Source: G020354785 sp964521285 (GTDB taxonomy: Bacteria > Bacteroidota > Bacteroidia > Bacteroidales > UBA10428). From it: a stretch of 64,000 nt of DNA. Below, piece after piece: positions 1 to 7,785 of the stretch. Under the pieces are notes generated by a model, which did no database searches, had not been told where the DNA came from, and saw only the letters and a list, made by a program, of their open reading frames with translations. Positions within the stretch are counted from its first letter, which is position 1. Each line of letters begins with the position of its first letter. The stretch is from contig CAZFQS010000009.1 of the NCBI GenBank assembly GCA_964521285.1, positions 62,001 through 126,000 on the forward strand, read 5' to 3'. The position numbers were made by a program, and so were the translations under genes.

Positions 1-493
1 CTATTGTTCTTCCCTGATATTTTTGCTCTAATACTTCATTTATTGCCAGGTCCGGCTCATAAATCATTTCACCTACCCTGAGCCCGCAGGATATTAATTT
101 GGATAAGGCCTGTCTTAATGTTAAATTAACCAAATCCGGCATTAAAATTTTCTCCGGACTAACAGAATTCATTGTCAGAAAAATCTTCCTGTTTTTTTTA
201 ACCTTAAAACCGGGGTCGGGATGTTGATCTACTACAGTGCCCCTTTCAAATTCATTAAGGTACACTGAGTCAAACAATACATACCGCAGTTTTTTTTGAG
301 TCGTGACATTTTGAACTTCCTCGAGTGCTAATCCTGTAAAATCTGGTACTGAAAATGCTTCATTATGTCGTGTATAAATTTTTAACCATTTAAAAATTAA
401 CAGCAGAATTATTATACAAAAAATGAATGCCAGGATTATGTTTTTTAACAACAGATTTTTTGTAACGTACTTATAAATATTATTAATCTTCAT
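1..493 (-). CDS. PASTA-domain membrane protein, C-terminus cut by window edge
   Basis: Reading back from the ATG at 493 gives 164 codons without a stop to base 1, so the C-terminus lies outside the window. Residues about 1-15 are basic and polar, about 16-37 form one transmembrane segment, and the rest is outside the cytoplasm. From about residue 47 there are two PASTA-like repeats; one carries the typical pattern D-Q-x-P-x-P-G-x-x-V-K-K (QHPDPGFKVKK) and the next begins MPDLVNLTLRQA. PASTA domains bind peptidoglycan or muropeptides. In Bacteroidota, short proteins with one membrane anchor and two or three PASTA repeats and no kinase domain are common; this looks like one. No kinase or penicillin-binding domain is seen in the part present. 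Confidence 0.75.
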   Translation of the reverse strand, partial: MKINNIYKYVTKNLLLKNIILAFIFCIIILLLIFKWLKIYTRHNEAFSVPDFTGLALEEVQNVTTQKKLRYVLFDSVYLNEFERGTVVDQHPDPGFKVKKNRKIFLTMNSVSPEKILMPDLVNLTLRQALSKLISCGLRVGEMIYEPDLAINEVLEQKYQGRTI

Positions 494-717
494 AGAGAAT
501 GCCAGATGCGAGAATTAAAAATTTATGAAATTACTCGCAAAAATAAGATTATATTGTATTTTTTACATTATAAATGCTATAGATTTAGAAAAATCTGCAA
601 TATAAAATGATTATTCATTACTTCTGACAGTTATACTTAAGTCCGTTTAAAATATTAATATAAACGGTAAACTTAACTACAGAAATAATTTATCAAAAAG
701 AGGATATAGACTTAATA

Positions 718-1737
718 TTATTTGTGCCTTAATATATGGCAAACGCGGCCCCCGTTTTTTTCGAAGTAATCCTGGTGGTATTCTTCTGCCGGGTAAAAAA
801 TTGTTGCCGGTACAATCTCTGTAACTGCTTTATCTTTGAATACACCTGATTTATCAAATTTTTCCTTTGATTTTTGTGCTGCAATTTTTTGTTCTTCGCC
901 GTGATAAAAAATCGCAGAACGGTACTGGCTACCGAAATCGGCACCCTGACTGTTTTTTGTGGTCGGATTATGCAACCGCCAGAAATAATCCAACAATTCT
1001 TCATAACTTATTACATTGGGATCGTACTTTACTTGTACTGCCTCAGCATGGCCTGTTTTCTCAGAGCTTACCATCTTATATGTCGGATTTTCAGTTTTTC
1101 CTCCTGTGTAACCGACAGTTGTTTCAACTACTCCATCCACCTTTTTAAGAATGTCTTCAACACCCCAGAAACAACCTGCTGCAAAGGTTGCAGTATCCAA
1201 ATCAGTTTTCATATTCTTTTGTTTATTTTCTTCTTTAAATAATTCCAGGTATTCTCCATACCCTTCTTTCTCAAGATCTTCAACAGGTATGAACTTCAAT
1301 GAAGCAGAATTGATGCAATACCTCAAACCAGTTGGTCCGGGCCCGTCATTAAAAACATGTCCGAGATGTGAATCACTGTTTTTAGTCCTGACCTCTGTTC
1401 TTTTCATCCCATGACTGAAATCCAGTTTCTTTACCATGGTTTCTTCTTCTAGCGGACCTGTAAAACATGGCCAGCCGGTCCCTGAATCAAACTTGTCCAA
1501 TGAGCTGAATAACGGTTCTCCGGACACAATATCTACATAAATACCCTTTTCTTTATTATTCCAGTATTCATTCTGAAAAGGAGGTTCTGTGCCTTTTTCC
1601 TGTGTAACTTCATACTGCAATGGGGTTAATATTTTCTTTAAATCTTCCTTATTCACTTCTTTCTTATTTTGATTAAAACAGGATGTAGTAATAATTAAAT
1701 TTACTATAATTAATAAGATAATATTCTTGTTGTTCAT
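718..1737 (-). CDS. Bifunctional peptide methionine sulfoxide reductase MsrB-MsrA, lipoprotein
   Basis: The protein (339 aa) repairs both R- and S-methionine sulfoxide in proteins, probably in the periplasm. Residues 1-20 are a lipoprotein signal ending ITTSC (C20). The MsrB domain (about 35-155) contains FDSGTGWPCF and HLGHVFNDGP and ends at RYCINSASL, with catalytic Cys141. The CxxC zinc pairs of many MsrBs are absent. The MsrA domain (about 178-335) has GCFWG with catalytic Cys189, and a distal Cys in GGRVCHIL that could act in resolution. The order B-then-A is the reverse of the A-B order in Neisseria PilB. No thioredoxin-like domain is fused, so an external reductant is needed. A 20-residue linker joins the domains. 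Confidence 0.93.
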   Translation of the reverse strand: MNNKNIILLIIVNLIITTSCFNQNKKEVNKEDLKKILTPLQYEVTQEKGTEPPFQNEYWNNKEKGIYVDIVSGEPLFSSLDKFDSGTGWPCFTGPLEEETMVKKLDFSHGMKRTEVRTKNSDSHLGHVFNDGPGPTGLRYCINSASLKFIPVEDLEKEGYGEYLELFKEENKQKNMKTDLDTATFAAGCFWGVEDILKKVDGVVETTVGYTGGKTENPTYKMVSSEKTGHAEAVQVKYDPNVISYEELLDYFWRLHNPTTKNSQGADFGSQYRSAIFYHGEEQKIAAQKSKEKFDKSGVFKDKAVTEIVPATIFYPAEEYHQDYFEKNGGRVCHILRHK

Positions 1738-1804
1738 GAGTCATTTTTTTAAGAATGATTTTATCATATAACAATCGAAACAATAAAATGTTATAATAAT
1801 TGAA

Positions 1805-1921
1805 ATGCTCATTAATAAAAAATGTAAGCCATGTGAAGGAGAGTTATGGACACATGCTATTAACGGCTTATCTGAAAATGACTTTATTCTTGCAGCAAAG
1901 ATTGATAATATTTTAAAGTAA
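1805..1921 (+). pseudogene. Pterin-4a-carbinolamine dehydratase remnant with internal in-frame deletion
   Basis: This 38-codon open frame starts near the N-terminal signature of pterin carbinolamine dehydratases (KKCKPCEGE) and continues directly into their C-terminal signature (LWTHAINGL, then ENDFILAAKID). The family is normally about 95-110 aa; some 55-70 residues in the middle, including the active-site histidines, are missing without a change of frame. The TAA lies 20 bases before the fabI start chosen here. It is therefore most likely a dead gene produced by one deletion, though expression of the small peptide cannot be excluded. An assembly collapse would give the same picture. Recognition is from memory of the family motifs; no alignment was run. 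Confidence 0.6.
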
Positions 1922-1941
1922 ATTTGCAGAAAAAATGTAAA

Positions 1942-2769
1942 ATGACTTGTAAATTATTAGAAGGAAAAAAAGGGCTGATATTTGGAGTACTCAATGAAAA
2001 ATCCATTGCCTGGAAGGTTGCTGAGAAATCTTATAGCGAAGGAGCTGAGCTTGTACTTTCCAATACAGCCGCTGCCCGGCGTTTGGGCGACATAGATCAG
2101 CTTGCAAAAAAAGTTAATGCTGAAGTAATAACTGCTGATGCTACCAGCATGGAAGATATAAACATTCTGTTAAGTAAAACCATGCAGATTTTCGGCGGGA
2201 AATTTGATTTTATCCTGCATTCAATAGGTATGTCCCAGAATGTAAGAAAGGGATTATCATATGATGAACTGAATTATGCCTTTTTCACCAAAACTCTTGA
2301 TATATCAGCTTTGTCATTTCACAGGGTACTGTCAACAGCTTATAAAATGGATGCAATCAATGAATGGGGTTCGGTTGTTGCATTATCCTATATTGCTTCA
2401 CAGCGGACCTTGCACGGATATAATGATATGGGAGATGCAAAAGCTTTACTGGAAGTTATAGCCAGAAGTTTCGGATATATTTATGGAAAAAACCGGAATG
2501 TAAGAATAAATACGATATCCCAGTCCCCAACGCTGACAACTGCAGGTAGCGGAGTAAAAGGAATGGAATCATTAATGGACTTCTCGCAGAAAATGTCTCC
2601 CCTGGGTAACGCAACAGCTGAAGATTGTGCAAATTATTGCATTACATTGTTTTCAGATCTTACGCGGAAAGTTACAATGCAGAACCTGTTTCATGACGGG
2701 GGCTTTTCCAGCATGGGTATGAGTCTTGAAGCAATGAAACATTACGATAGTATTATGAACTCCAAATAA
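1942..2769 (+). CDS. fabI: Enoyl-[acyl-carrier-protein] reductase (NADH), FabI type
   Basis: This enzyme catalyses the last reduction of each fatty-acid elongation cycle in the cytoplasm. It is an SDR-fold protein of 275 aa when started at ATG 1942 (MTCKLLEGKKGLIFG). A TTG six codons upstream (1924) is open, but it would add only MQKKCK before the conserved beginning. The FabI active site is present: LSY (Tyr150), then Tyr160 and Lys167 in GYNDMGDAK, the Y-x6-K arrangement of the family. The sequence NTISQSPTLTTAGSG corresponds to the substrate-binding loop after strand 6. It ends 8 bp before the thioredoxin-fold gene, so the two are probably cotranscribed. It is fairly divergent in its N-terminal dinucleotide-binding part (FGVLNEKSIAW). 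Confidence 0.93.
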   Translation: MTCKLLEGKKGLIFGVLNEKSIAWKVAEKSYSEGAELVLSNTAAARRLGDIDQLAKKVNAEVITADATSMEDINILLSKTMQIFGGKFDFILHSIGMSQNVRKGLSYDELNYAFFTKTLDISALSFHRVLSTAYKMDAINEWGSVVALSYIASQRTLHGYNDMGDAKALLEVIARSFGYIYGKNRNVRINTISQSPTLTTAGSGVKGMESLMDFSQKMSPLGNATAEDCANYCITLFSDLTRKVTMQNLFHDGGFSSMGMSLEAMKHYDSIMNSK

Positions 2770-2777
2770 GTTTTGTT

Positions 2778-3359
2778 ATGGCATATACACTGCAACCGGG
2801 AGAGAAAGCTCCTGATTTTAATTTACCTGCTACAGATGGTAAGACATATAAACTGTCAGATTTTAATAGCAGCAAATACCTCGTAGTATTCTTCACCTGT
2901 AATCATTGCCCCTATGTAAAGGGATCTGATGAAATAACAAGGCAAACAGTTGAAAGATTCGCTTCAAAAGATGTCAAATTTGTCGGGATAAACTCAAATA
3001 GTAAGAATACGTATGAAGAAGACAGCTTTGAGAATATGGTAGAGCGCATGAATGAGCATAAATTCCCCTGGATCTATTTATATGATGAAACACAGGAAAC
3101 AGCCAAATCTTATGGAGCATTAAAAACACCTCATTTTTATGTTTTTGATGAGAACAGGGAACTGGTTTATACAGGAAGAGGCGTTGACAGTCCGAGAGAT
3201 ACATCCAGAATGACAGTAAATGATATTGACCGCACATTAAGTGAGTTAACCGGAGGTAAACCTGTATCGGTCCCCATAACTAATCCTATAGGATGTAACA
3301 TCAAGTGGCAAGGAAAAGACCCTCACTGGATGCCTGCAGATGCTTGTGATCTGGTATAA
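2778..3359 (+). CDS. Thioredoxin-fold AhpC/TSA-type redox protein
   Basis: A 193-aa cytoplasmic protein (no signal peptide) of the AhpC/TSA-Redoxin superfamily. After PGEKAPDFNLP it has the motif CNHCPYV at 41-47, a thioredoxin-like CxxC in the place where peroxiredoxins have TxxC. A cis-proline is seen in ALKTPHFYVFD. This is the widespread thioredoxin family with the CNHCP signature, often annotated thiol-disulfide isomerase or peroxiredoxin; its substrate is not known. The C-terminal tail (NPIGCNIKWQG and DACDLV) holds two more cysteines that could take part in disulfide exchange. It follows fabI by 8 bp. Confidence 0.85.
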   Translation: MAYTLQPGEKAPDFNLPATDGKTYKLSDFNSSKYLVVFFTCNHCPYVKGSDEITRQTVERFASKDVKFVGINSNSKNTYEEDSFENMVERMNEHKFPWIYLYDETQETAKSYGALKTPHFYVFDENRELVYTGRGVDSPRDTSRMTVNDIDRTLSELTGGKPVSVPITNPIGCNIKWQGKDPHWMPADACDLV

Positions 3360-3506
3360 AAAAGTAATTATCTCACGCAACCAAAATCTCCTTTAGATCA
3401 TCTATATTTTATTGGATATGGTTATTTTATCTCCTAAATTTATAAATTGCAGGAGAGGTTAAGTTATTGACCAACATATTAACTGGCAAAATTAAAACTT
3501 AAGTTC

Positions 3507-3669
3507 ATGAAGAATTTTATTATAGTATGTTGCCTGTTAATCTTTGTTTTAATATCATGTGAAAAGAAAAACGATTCAGGCACCAAAGAGATAATGCAAA
3601 GAGTGGATGATTTAAGTACGGAGACTGGCTGATAAACAAGATTTATCAAAAAAAGTGGAAGACAAGTAA
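3507..3669 (+). pseudogene. Small lipoprotein, apparently split by a frameshift near 3628
   Basis: From ATG 3507 a 41-codon frame encodes a clear lipoprotein signal (LIFVLISC, lipid-bearing Cys at about residue 18) followed by a charged, helix-prone stretch ending at TGA 3630-3632. Dropping one base around 3628 joins the next frame, which continues with ADKQDLSKKVEDK and stops at TAA 3667-3669. The two parts read as one continuous charged helix, so a one-base insertion, natural or a sequencing error, is the simplest explanation. Without it the product would be about 53 aa. Small coiled-coil lipoproteins of this size exist, but I do not recognise a family. It lies 33 bp before the next lipoprotein gene. 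Confidence 0.4.
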
Positions 3670-3702
3670 TACTATTGTTTAATAATACTAAAATATCTTA
3701 CC

Positions 3703-4893
3703 ATGAAAGCAACAAGCGTTATTAGCCTTTTATTTATATTGACGATTATTCTAATTACTGGTTGTCAGAAGGATGATGATCTGGAAAGCCATGTAAAAAA
3801 AGAAAGAATCAGCGGGTATGTTCAGAAGGGTCCATTTATTAGTGGTACAGGAATTAGTATAAGTGAATTAGATAAAAATCTTACACAGACAGGTAAAGTA
3901 TTTATGAGCCAGATCTCTGATAATAAAGGTACTTTTGAAATTACAGATATTGAATTGATTTCAAAATTCGCGAGTTTAAGAGCAGATGGTTTTTATTATA
4001 ATGAGATTTTGGGAAAACAATCTTCTTCCCAGGTTACCTTATTTGCAGTTACTGACATATCTGATAAGGATAACATAAACATTAATATACTATCTCATTT
4101 GGAAAAAGCAAGAGTTGAATATTTAATCTCGGCCGGAAGCTCTTTTAGTGATGCTAAAAAGCAGGCACAGAAAGAAATTTTAGCAATTTTCAATATTGAT
4201 AAAGAGGATATCAATTTTTCGGAAAACCTTGATATATCTAAAGAAGGAGATGATAATGGAATTTTGTTGGCCATATCTCTTATTCTGCAAGGCTTCAGAA
4301 CAGAAGGTGAATTGACGGAACTTCTTTCAAATATTAGTGGAGATATAAAAGAGGACGGGATATTGGACAACAATTCGTTAGGCTCGGCATTAATCAATCA
4401 TGCTGTATACATTAATGCAATTACAGTCAGGAACAACCTGGCTAACAGATATGCTGAGCTGGGTGATACAACAGAAATTCCTGATTTTGAAAAATACATT
4501 GCTGGTTTTATTTCTGAAACAGATTATCCTGTTACAGAATATATAATTGAATATCCTGAAACAGGTATGTATGGTAGGAATATTTTATATCCGAGTGATA
4601 CCGTATATAGTGGAAAATTTTTTAGTCTGGCTGCAAACCTGGCTGAAGGTACAAGTTTGAAGATAAAAATAAACGGCTTCGATAGTGCAATGTGGTTTTA
4701 TGCTTTAGGGTCGTCTTATAACTGGTCAATTACCATATTTGATGATAGCACCAAATCACAGGAATTTACGGCAATTGAATCTGATCACTCCTGTGATTTA
4801 AATATGTTATTTGATAACGGGAAATTTCTGATTGAGTATTTTGAGATGGGAGCGAGCTCGCCTACAAGAACAAAGACCATAATAAAAAAATAA
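3703..4893 (+). CDS. Uncharacterised outer-membrane lipoprotein
   Basis: A 396-aa lipoprotein: signal peptide with lipobox LITGC (Cys at about 21), then a run of acidic residues (QKDDDLE) of the kind that often directs Bacteroidota lipoproteins to the cell surface. Residues about 38-75 (SGYVQKGPFISGTGISI, then DNKGTFEI) resemble a small Ig/carboxypeptidase-regulatory-like beta domain known from the start of many large Bacteroidota and Fibrobacterota lipoproteins. The middle (about 130-260) is helical; the end (about 290-396) is beta-rich with aromatic residues. I recognise no enzyme motif. It is followed by about 640 bp without a gene. Confidence 0.7.
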   Translation: MKATSVISLLFILTIILITGCQKDDDLESHVKKERISGYVQKGPFISGTGISISELDKNLTQTGKVFMSQISDNKGTFEITDIELISKFASLRADGFYYNEILGKQSSSQVTLFAVTDISDKDNININILSHLEKARVEYLISAGSSFSDAKKQAQKEILAIFNIDKEDINFSENLDISKEGDDNGILLAISLILQGFRTEGELTELLSNISGDIKEDGILDNNSLGSALINHAVYINAITVRNNLANRYAELGDTTEIPDFEKYIAGFISETDYPVTEYIIEYPETGMYGRNILYPSDTVYSGKFFSLAANLAEGTSLKIKINGFDSAMWFYALGSSYNWSITIFDDSTKSQEFTAIESDHSCDLNMLFDNGKFLIEYFEMGASSPTRTKTIIKK

Positions 4894-5125
4894 ATGGACG
4901 AAAAATTACCATACTTTACATAATAAAACACAGAAAAAAACGTAATATATATAACGAAATAATAAAGTATTTTTAGATCTGAAAGCGGTATTATAAGCCG
5001 GATGGGAGATTTCGATTTTTACATAGTCAATAACAATTAAAAAAAGTCAGGATTACCAGTGTTTGGCATAAATATTGTGGATAAATAATTAGAAGTTAAG
5101 TAGTAGTTTTTTCATAATAATTGTT

Positions 5126-5190
5126 TTAAGTAGGTTTAGGGTTAATAGTTAATGCTTTCAATGCCCCGGAAATATTCGGGGCTTTTCTTT
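5126..5190 (+). ncRNA. Box-plus-terminator element, copy A (possible tiny RNA)
   Basis: The gap 4894-5532 holds no gene but contains two tandem copies of one element; a third is at 10064-10170. Copy A has the box TTAAGTAGGTTTAGGGTTA at 5126-5144, a 18-nt spacer, then a hairpin GCCCCG / CGGGGC (5163-5168 and 5177-5182, 8-nt loop) followed by TTTTCTTTT. The box contains TAGGTTTAG, which resembles a Bacteroidota -7 element, so the unit could be a promoter driving a roughly 45-nt RNA, or a longer transcript tail whose 3' part is conserved. Upstream sequence is less like B and C than those are to each other. Confidence 0.5.
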
Positions 5191-5230
5191 TGTAAATCAC
5201 CATTTAATAATTACTGAATTAAGAATTTTT

Positions 5231-5330
5231 TAAACCAAATTAAAGTTTAATTGTTTTTGTAATATTAGATCTAAGTAGTTTTAGGGTTACATTTGTTTTG
5301 AAGAAGCCCCGGAGTAATTCGGGGCTTTTC
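5231..5330 (+). ncRNA. Box-plus-terminator element, copy B
   Basis: Box CTAAGTAGTTTTAGGGTTA at 5271-5289, 16-nt spacer, then the same GCCCCG / CGGGGC stem as copy A (5306-5311 and 5320-5325, loop GAGTAATT against GAAATATT in A) and a T-run. The 40 bases before the box align without gaps with the 40 before the box of copy C: both begin with AACCAAATT and carry AATTGTT, with TTG 22 bases before TAGTTTTAG. That spacing is close to a Bacteroidota -33/-7 promoter. After the terminator, 5331-5532 is plain AT-rich leader of the next gene in which I see nothing else. Confidence 0.5.
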
Positions 5331-5532
5331 TATTATTAGTCAATTAGTTTTAACGATTAATTGCTAATCTAAAAGGAGGTCAGACAGTATCCGGATTTAA
5401 GTATCCAGCCCTTTAATCATGGATTACATAGTCTGGTTCCTGTTTAAATTTCTTTATTCTATTTAGCAATTCTGCAAATAAGATGAAAATTATTCGTATT
5501 TTTATATAAACAAACTCTAACTCCTTGAAATT

Positions 5533-6204
5533 ATGAAAGAACAATTAAATCTTTTCGTTGAAAGTTCGCAGCAATTTTTAAACCAGATTGCTACTGCTTT
5601 ACCCCAGATTATTGGGGCTTTGCTACTACTTATCATCGGCTGGATTATTGCCAGGGCTTTAAAAAATCTGATAATAAGACTTCTGAAATTAGTCAGGTTT
5701 TCATACTTAACTGAAAAAACCGGAATAGAAAAGTTTTTAAGAGAGGGAGGTATTAAAGTAACAGCCATTGATATTATTGGTACATTAGTCTACTGGATAG
5801 TTATGCTTCTGGTTATTTTGGCGACTTTGAACAGCATAAAGCTAACTGCTGCATCCACACTGTTTAATGAGATTATGTTATTCATTCCAAACATCATTGT
5901 AGCTATACTAATTTTAATCATTGGTGTTTATTTAGCCAGGTTAGTTGGGCAGATCTTAACGACCTCTTTAAAAAATATGAAAGAGGCTACAGCTGAAACT
6001 ATTGGTAAAATTGGGTATTATGCTATACTTATTTTAACAGTGTTCATTATTTTAGGACAGTTGAACATTGGAGCAGAAATCGTAACAAGTGCATTTCAGA
6101 TTTTATTTGGAGCACTATGTCTAGCACTTGGTCTGGCATTCGGATTGGGAGGTAAAGACTGGGCTGCAGATATTATAAATAAATACCTTAAAAAGAAAGA
6201 TTAA
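5533..6204 (+). CDS. MscS-type transmembrane-repeat protein without the channel beta domain
   Basis: A 223-aa inner-membrane protein with about five hydrophobic helices (around 22-47, 83-103, 113-140, 155-175 and 180-205). It matches the conserved TM-helix family related to small-conductance mechanosensitive channels: each repeat begins with a paired helix (PQIIGALLLLIIGWIIAR, PNIIVAILILIIGVYLAR) and the end is FGLGGKDWAADIINKY, like the pore helix of MscS. The beta and C-terminal vestibule domains of full MscS are missing, which is normal for this subfamily. A role in membrane-tension response is inferred from family, not shown. A strong terminator follows at 6275. Confidence 0.85.
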   Translation: MKEQLNLFVESSQQFLNQIATALPQIIGALLLLIIGWIIARALKNLIIRLLKLVRFSYLTEKTGIEKFLREGGIKVTAIDIIGTLVYWIVMLLVILATLNSIKLTAASTLFNEIMLFIPNIIVAILILIIGVYLARLVGQILTTSLKNMKEATAETIGKIGYYAILILTVFIILGQLNIGAEIVTSAFQILFGALCLALGLAFGLGGKDWAADIINKYLKKKD

Positions 6205-6274
6205 AAGGAGATAATAAGTTCGATTAATTACTAATGTAACTGATTGACTGATTTTTAACTAAATCATTAGTGAC

Positions 6275-6305
6275 AGGACTGCCTTAAAAGGGCAGTCCTT
6301 GTTAT
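6275..6305 (+). terminator. Rho-independent terminator after the MscS-type gene
   Basis: A perfect 9-bp stem AGGACTGCC / GGCAGTCCT (6275-6283 and 6291-6299) with a 7-nt loop, followed by TTGTTATAG. It separates the MscS-type gene from the epimerase-hydrolase pair. Confidence 0.8.
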
Positions 6306-6377
6306 AGATATTTGACAATAGTCATATATAAGTTAGGTTGGAAGTATAAAACTAATAAAGCCGGAAATACTTACTAT

Positions 6378-7760
6378 ATGAAAATTACAAAATCATTAGT
6401 AATTTATCTTTTCATGTTCATTATTTTAGGATGCATCTCTGTGACAAATGAGGAAGATAAAAAATTAATTGATGAAATAGACAAATCGCTAAGATATGAT
6501 TTATTAGATGCCTGGTATCCGGTCTCTCTGGATACTGTTCATGGAGGATTTCTCAGTGATTTTACCTATAACTGGCAGCCCGGAGGTCCTCAGAATAAAA
6601 TGCTGGTAACCCAGACCAGGCATCTATGGACAGCTTCTGAAGCTGCGATGTTTTATAATGAATCCCTATACCGGCAAATAGCTGAACACGGATTCCGTTT
6701 TTTAAAGGACAAAATGTGGGATAAAAAGTATGGAGGATTTTACATGCAGCTCAATCGCAAGGGAGACTATACAGATAGTAACTTTGAGAATTATAAGATT
6801 GCATATGGCAATGCATTTGCAATATATGCACTGGCTTCCTATTATAAAATATCAGGAGATACTGCAGCACTGAATCTTGCCCGGAAAACATTTATGTGGC
6901 TTAACAAGCACAGTTACGATCCGAAATTCAAAGGGTACTTTAACATATTGGGAAGAGATGGCTCCTGGCCCTCTCCTGAGATGGACAATGCTTCAGGAGT
7001 AAGAACAAGTTACTTGTCTGCAACAGACTGGAAAGATCAGAATACTTCAATTCATTTACTTGAAGCTTTCACAGAATTATATAAAGTATGGCCAGATAGT
7101 TTCCTTCGTGATCGCCTGCTTGAAATGCTCGTATTAATCAGGGATACTATAATGAATAAAAATGGCTTTCTGGGTCTCTTTTTTGAAAGGGACTGGACAC
7201 CCGTATCATTTCGTGATTCATCTGATGCAGTCAGGGAAGCTAATTATTACTATGATCATATTTCCTTTGGTCATGATGTTGAAACGGCATATCTGATGCT
7301 CGAAGCCTCTCATGTATTAGGTATTGAATCTGATACAAAAACATTAACATGCGCCAGAAAAATGGTTGATCATGCACTTGCTAATGGCTGGGATAAAAAT
7401 AGGGGTGGATTTTACGATGCCGGGTATTATTTTAACGGTTCAGATTATATCTCTATAATAAACAATGCGAAAATATGGTGGGTACAGGCAGAAGGACTAA
7501 ATGCCTTACTATTAATGGCAAAATTATTTCCGGAAGAGGACAAGTATTATTATGCCTTCAGGAAACAGTGGGAATATATAAATAAGTACCTGATCGACCA
7601 TAAGCATGGAGGATGGTATGAAGAAGGACTGGATAATAGTCCGCATAAACTAAAAGCCCCCAAGGCATATGACTGGAAGATTAACTATCATAATGCACGG
7701 GCACTTATGAATTGCATAAAGATGTTAAAGTCAGAGCATGAATTAATAGATGAACTGTGA
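6378..7760 (+). CDS. AGE-family epimerase lipoprotein, cellobiose 2-epimerase-like
   Basis: A 460-aa (alpha/alpha)6-barrel protein of the N-acylglucosamine/cellobiose 2-epimerase family. The start at ATG 6378 gives a lipoprotein signal with lipobox IILGC; the open frame reaches upstream to a TTG at 6312, but that would bury the signal. Barrel hallmarks are RHLWTASEAA, the conserved histidine region SFGHDVETAYL, and YHNARALMN near the end, where the family keeps its two catalytic histidines. An exported member facing a GH5 hydrolase (25 bp downstream) suggests that oligosaccharides from beta-glucan or mannan are epimerised at their reducing end outside the cytoplasm. Substrate cannot be told from sequence. 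Confidence 0.82.
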   Translation: MKITKSLVIYLFMFIILGCISVTNEEDKKLIDEIDKSLRYDLLDAWYPVSLDTVHGGFLSDFTYNWQPGGPQNKMLVTQTRHLWTASEAAMFYNESLYRQIAEHGFRFLKDKMWDKKYGGFYMQLNRKGDYTDSNFENYKIAYGNAFAIYALASYYKISGDTAALNLARKTFMWLNKHSYDPKFKGYFNILGRDGSWPSPEMDNASGVRTSYLSATDWKDQNTSIHLLEAFTELYKVWPDSFLRDRLLEMLVLIRDTIMNKNGFLGLFFERDWTPVSFRDSSDAVREANYYYDHISFGHDVETAYLMLEASHVLGIESDTKTLTCARKMVDHALANGWDKNRGGFYDAGYYFNGSDYISIINNAKIWWVQAEGLNALLLMAKLFPEEDKYYYAFRKQWEYINKYLIDHKHGGWYEEGLDNSPHKLKAPKAYDWKINYHNARALMNCIKMLKSEHELIDEL

Positions 7761-7785
7761 TTTAAAAATAAAATAAACAGCATCT

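Noticed and set aside
1924..1941. TTG start that lengthens FabI by six residues
   Set aside because: The conserved sequence begins at the ATG at 1942 and the extension has no counterpart in the family.
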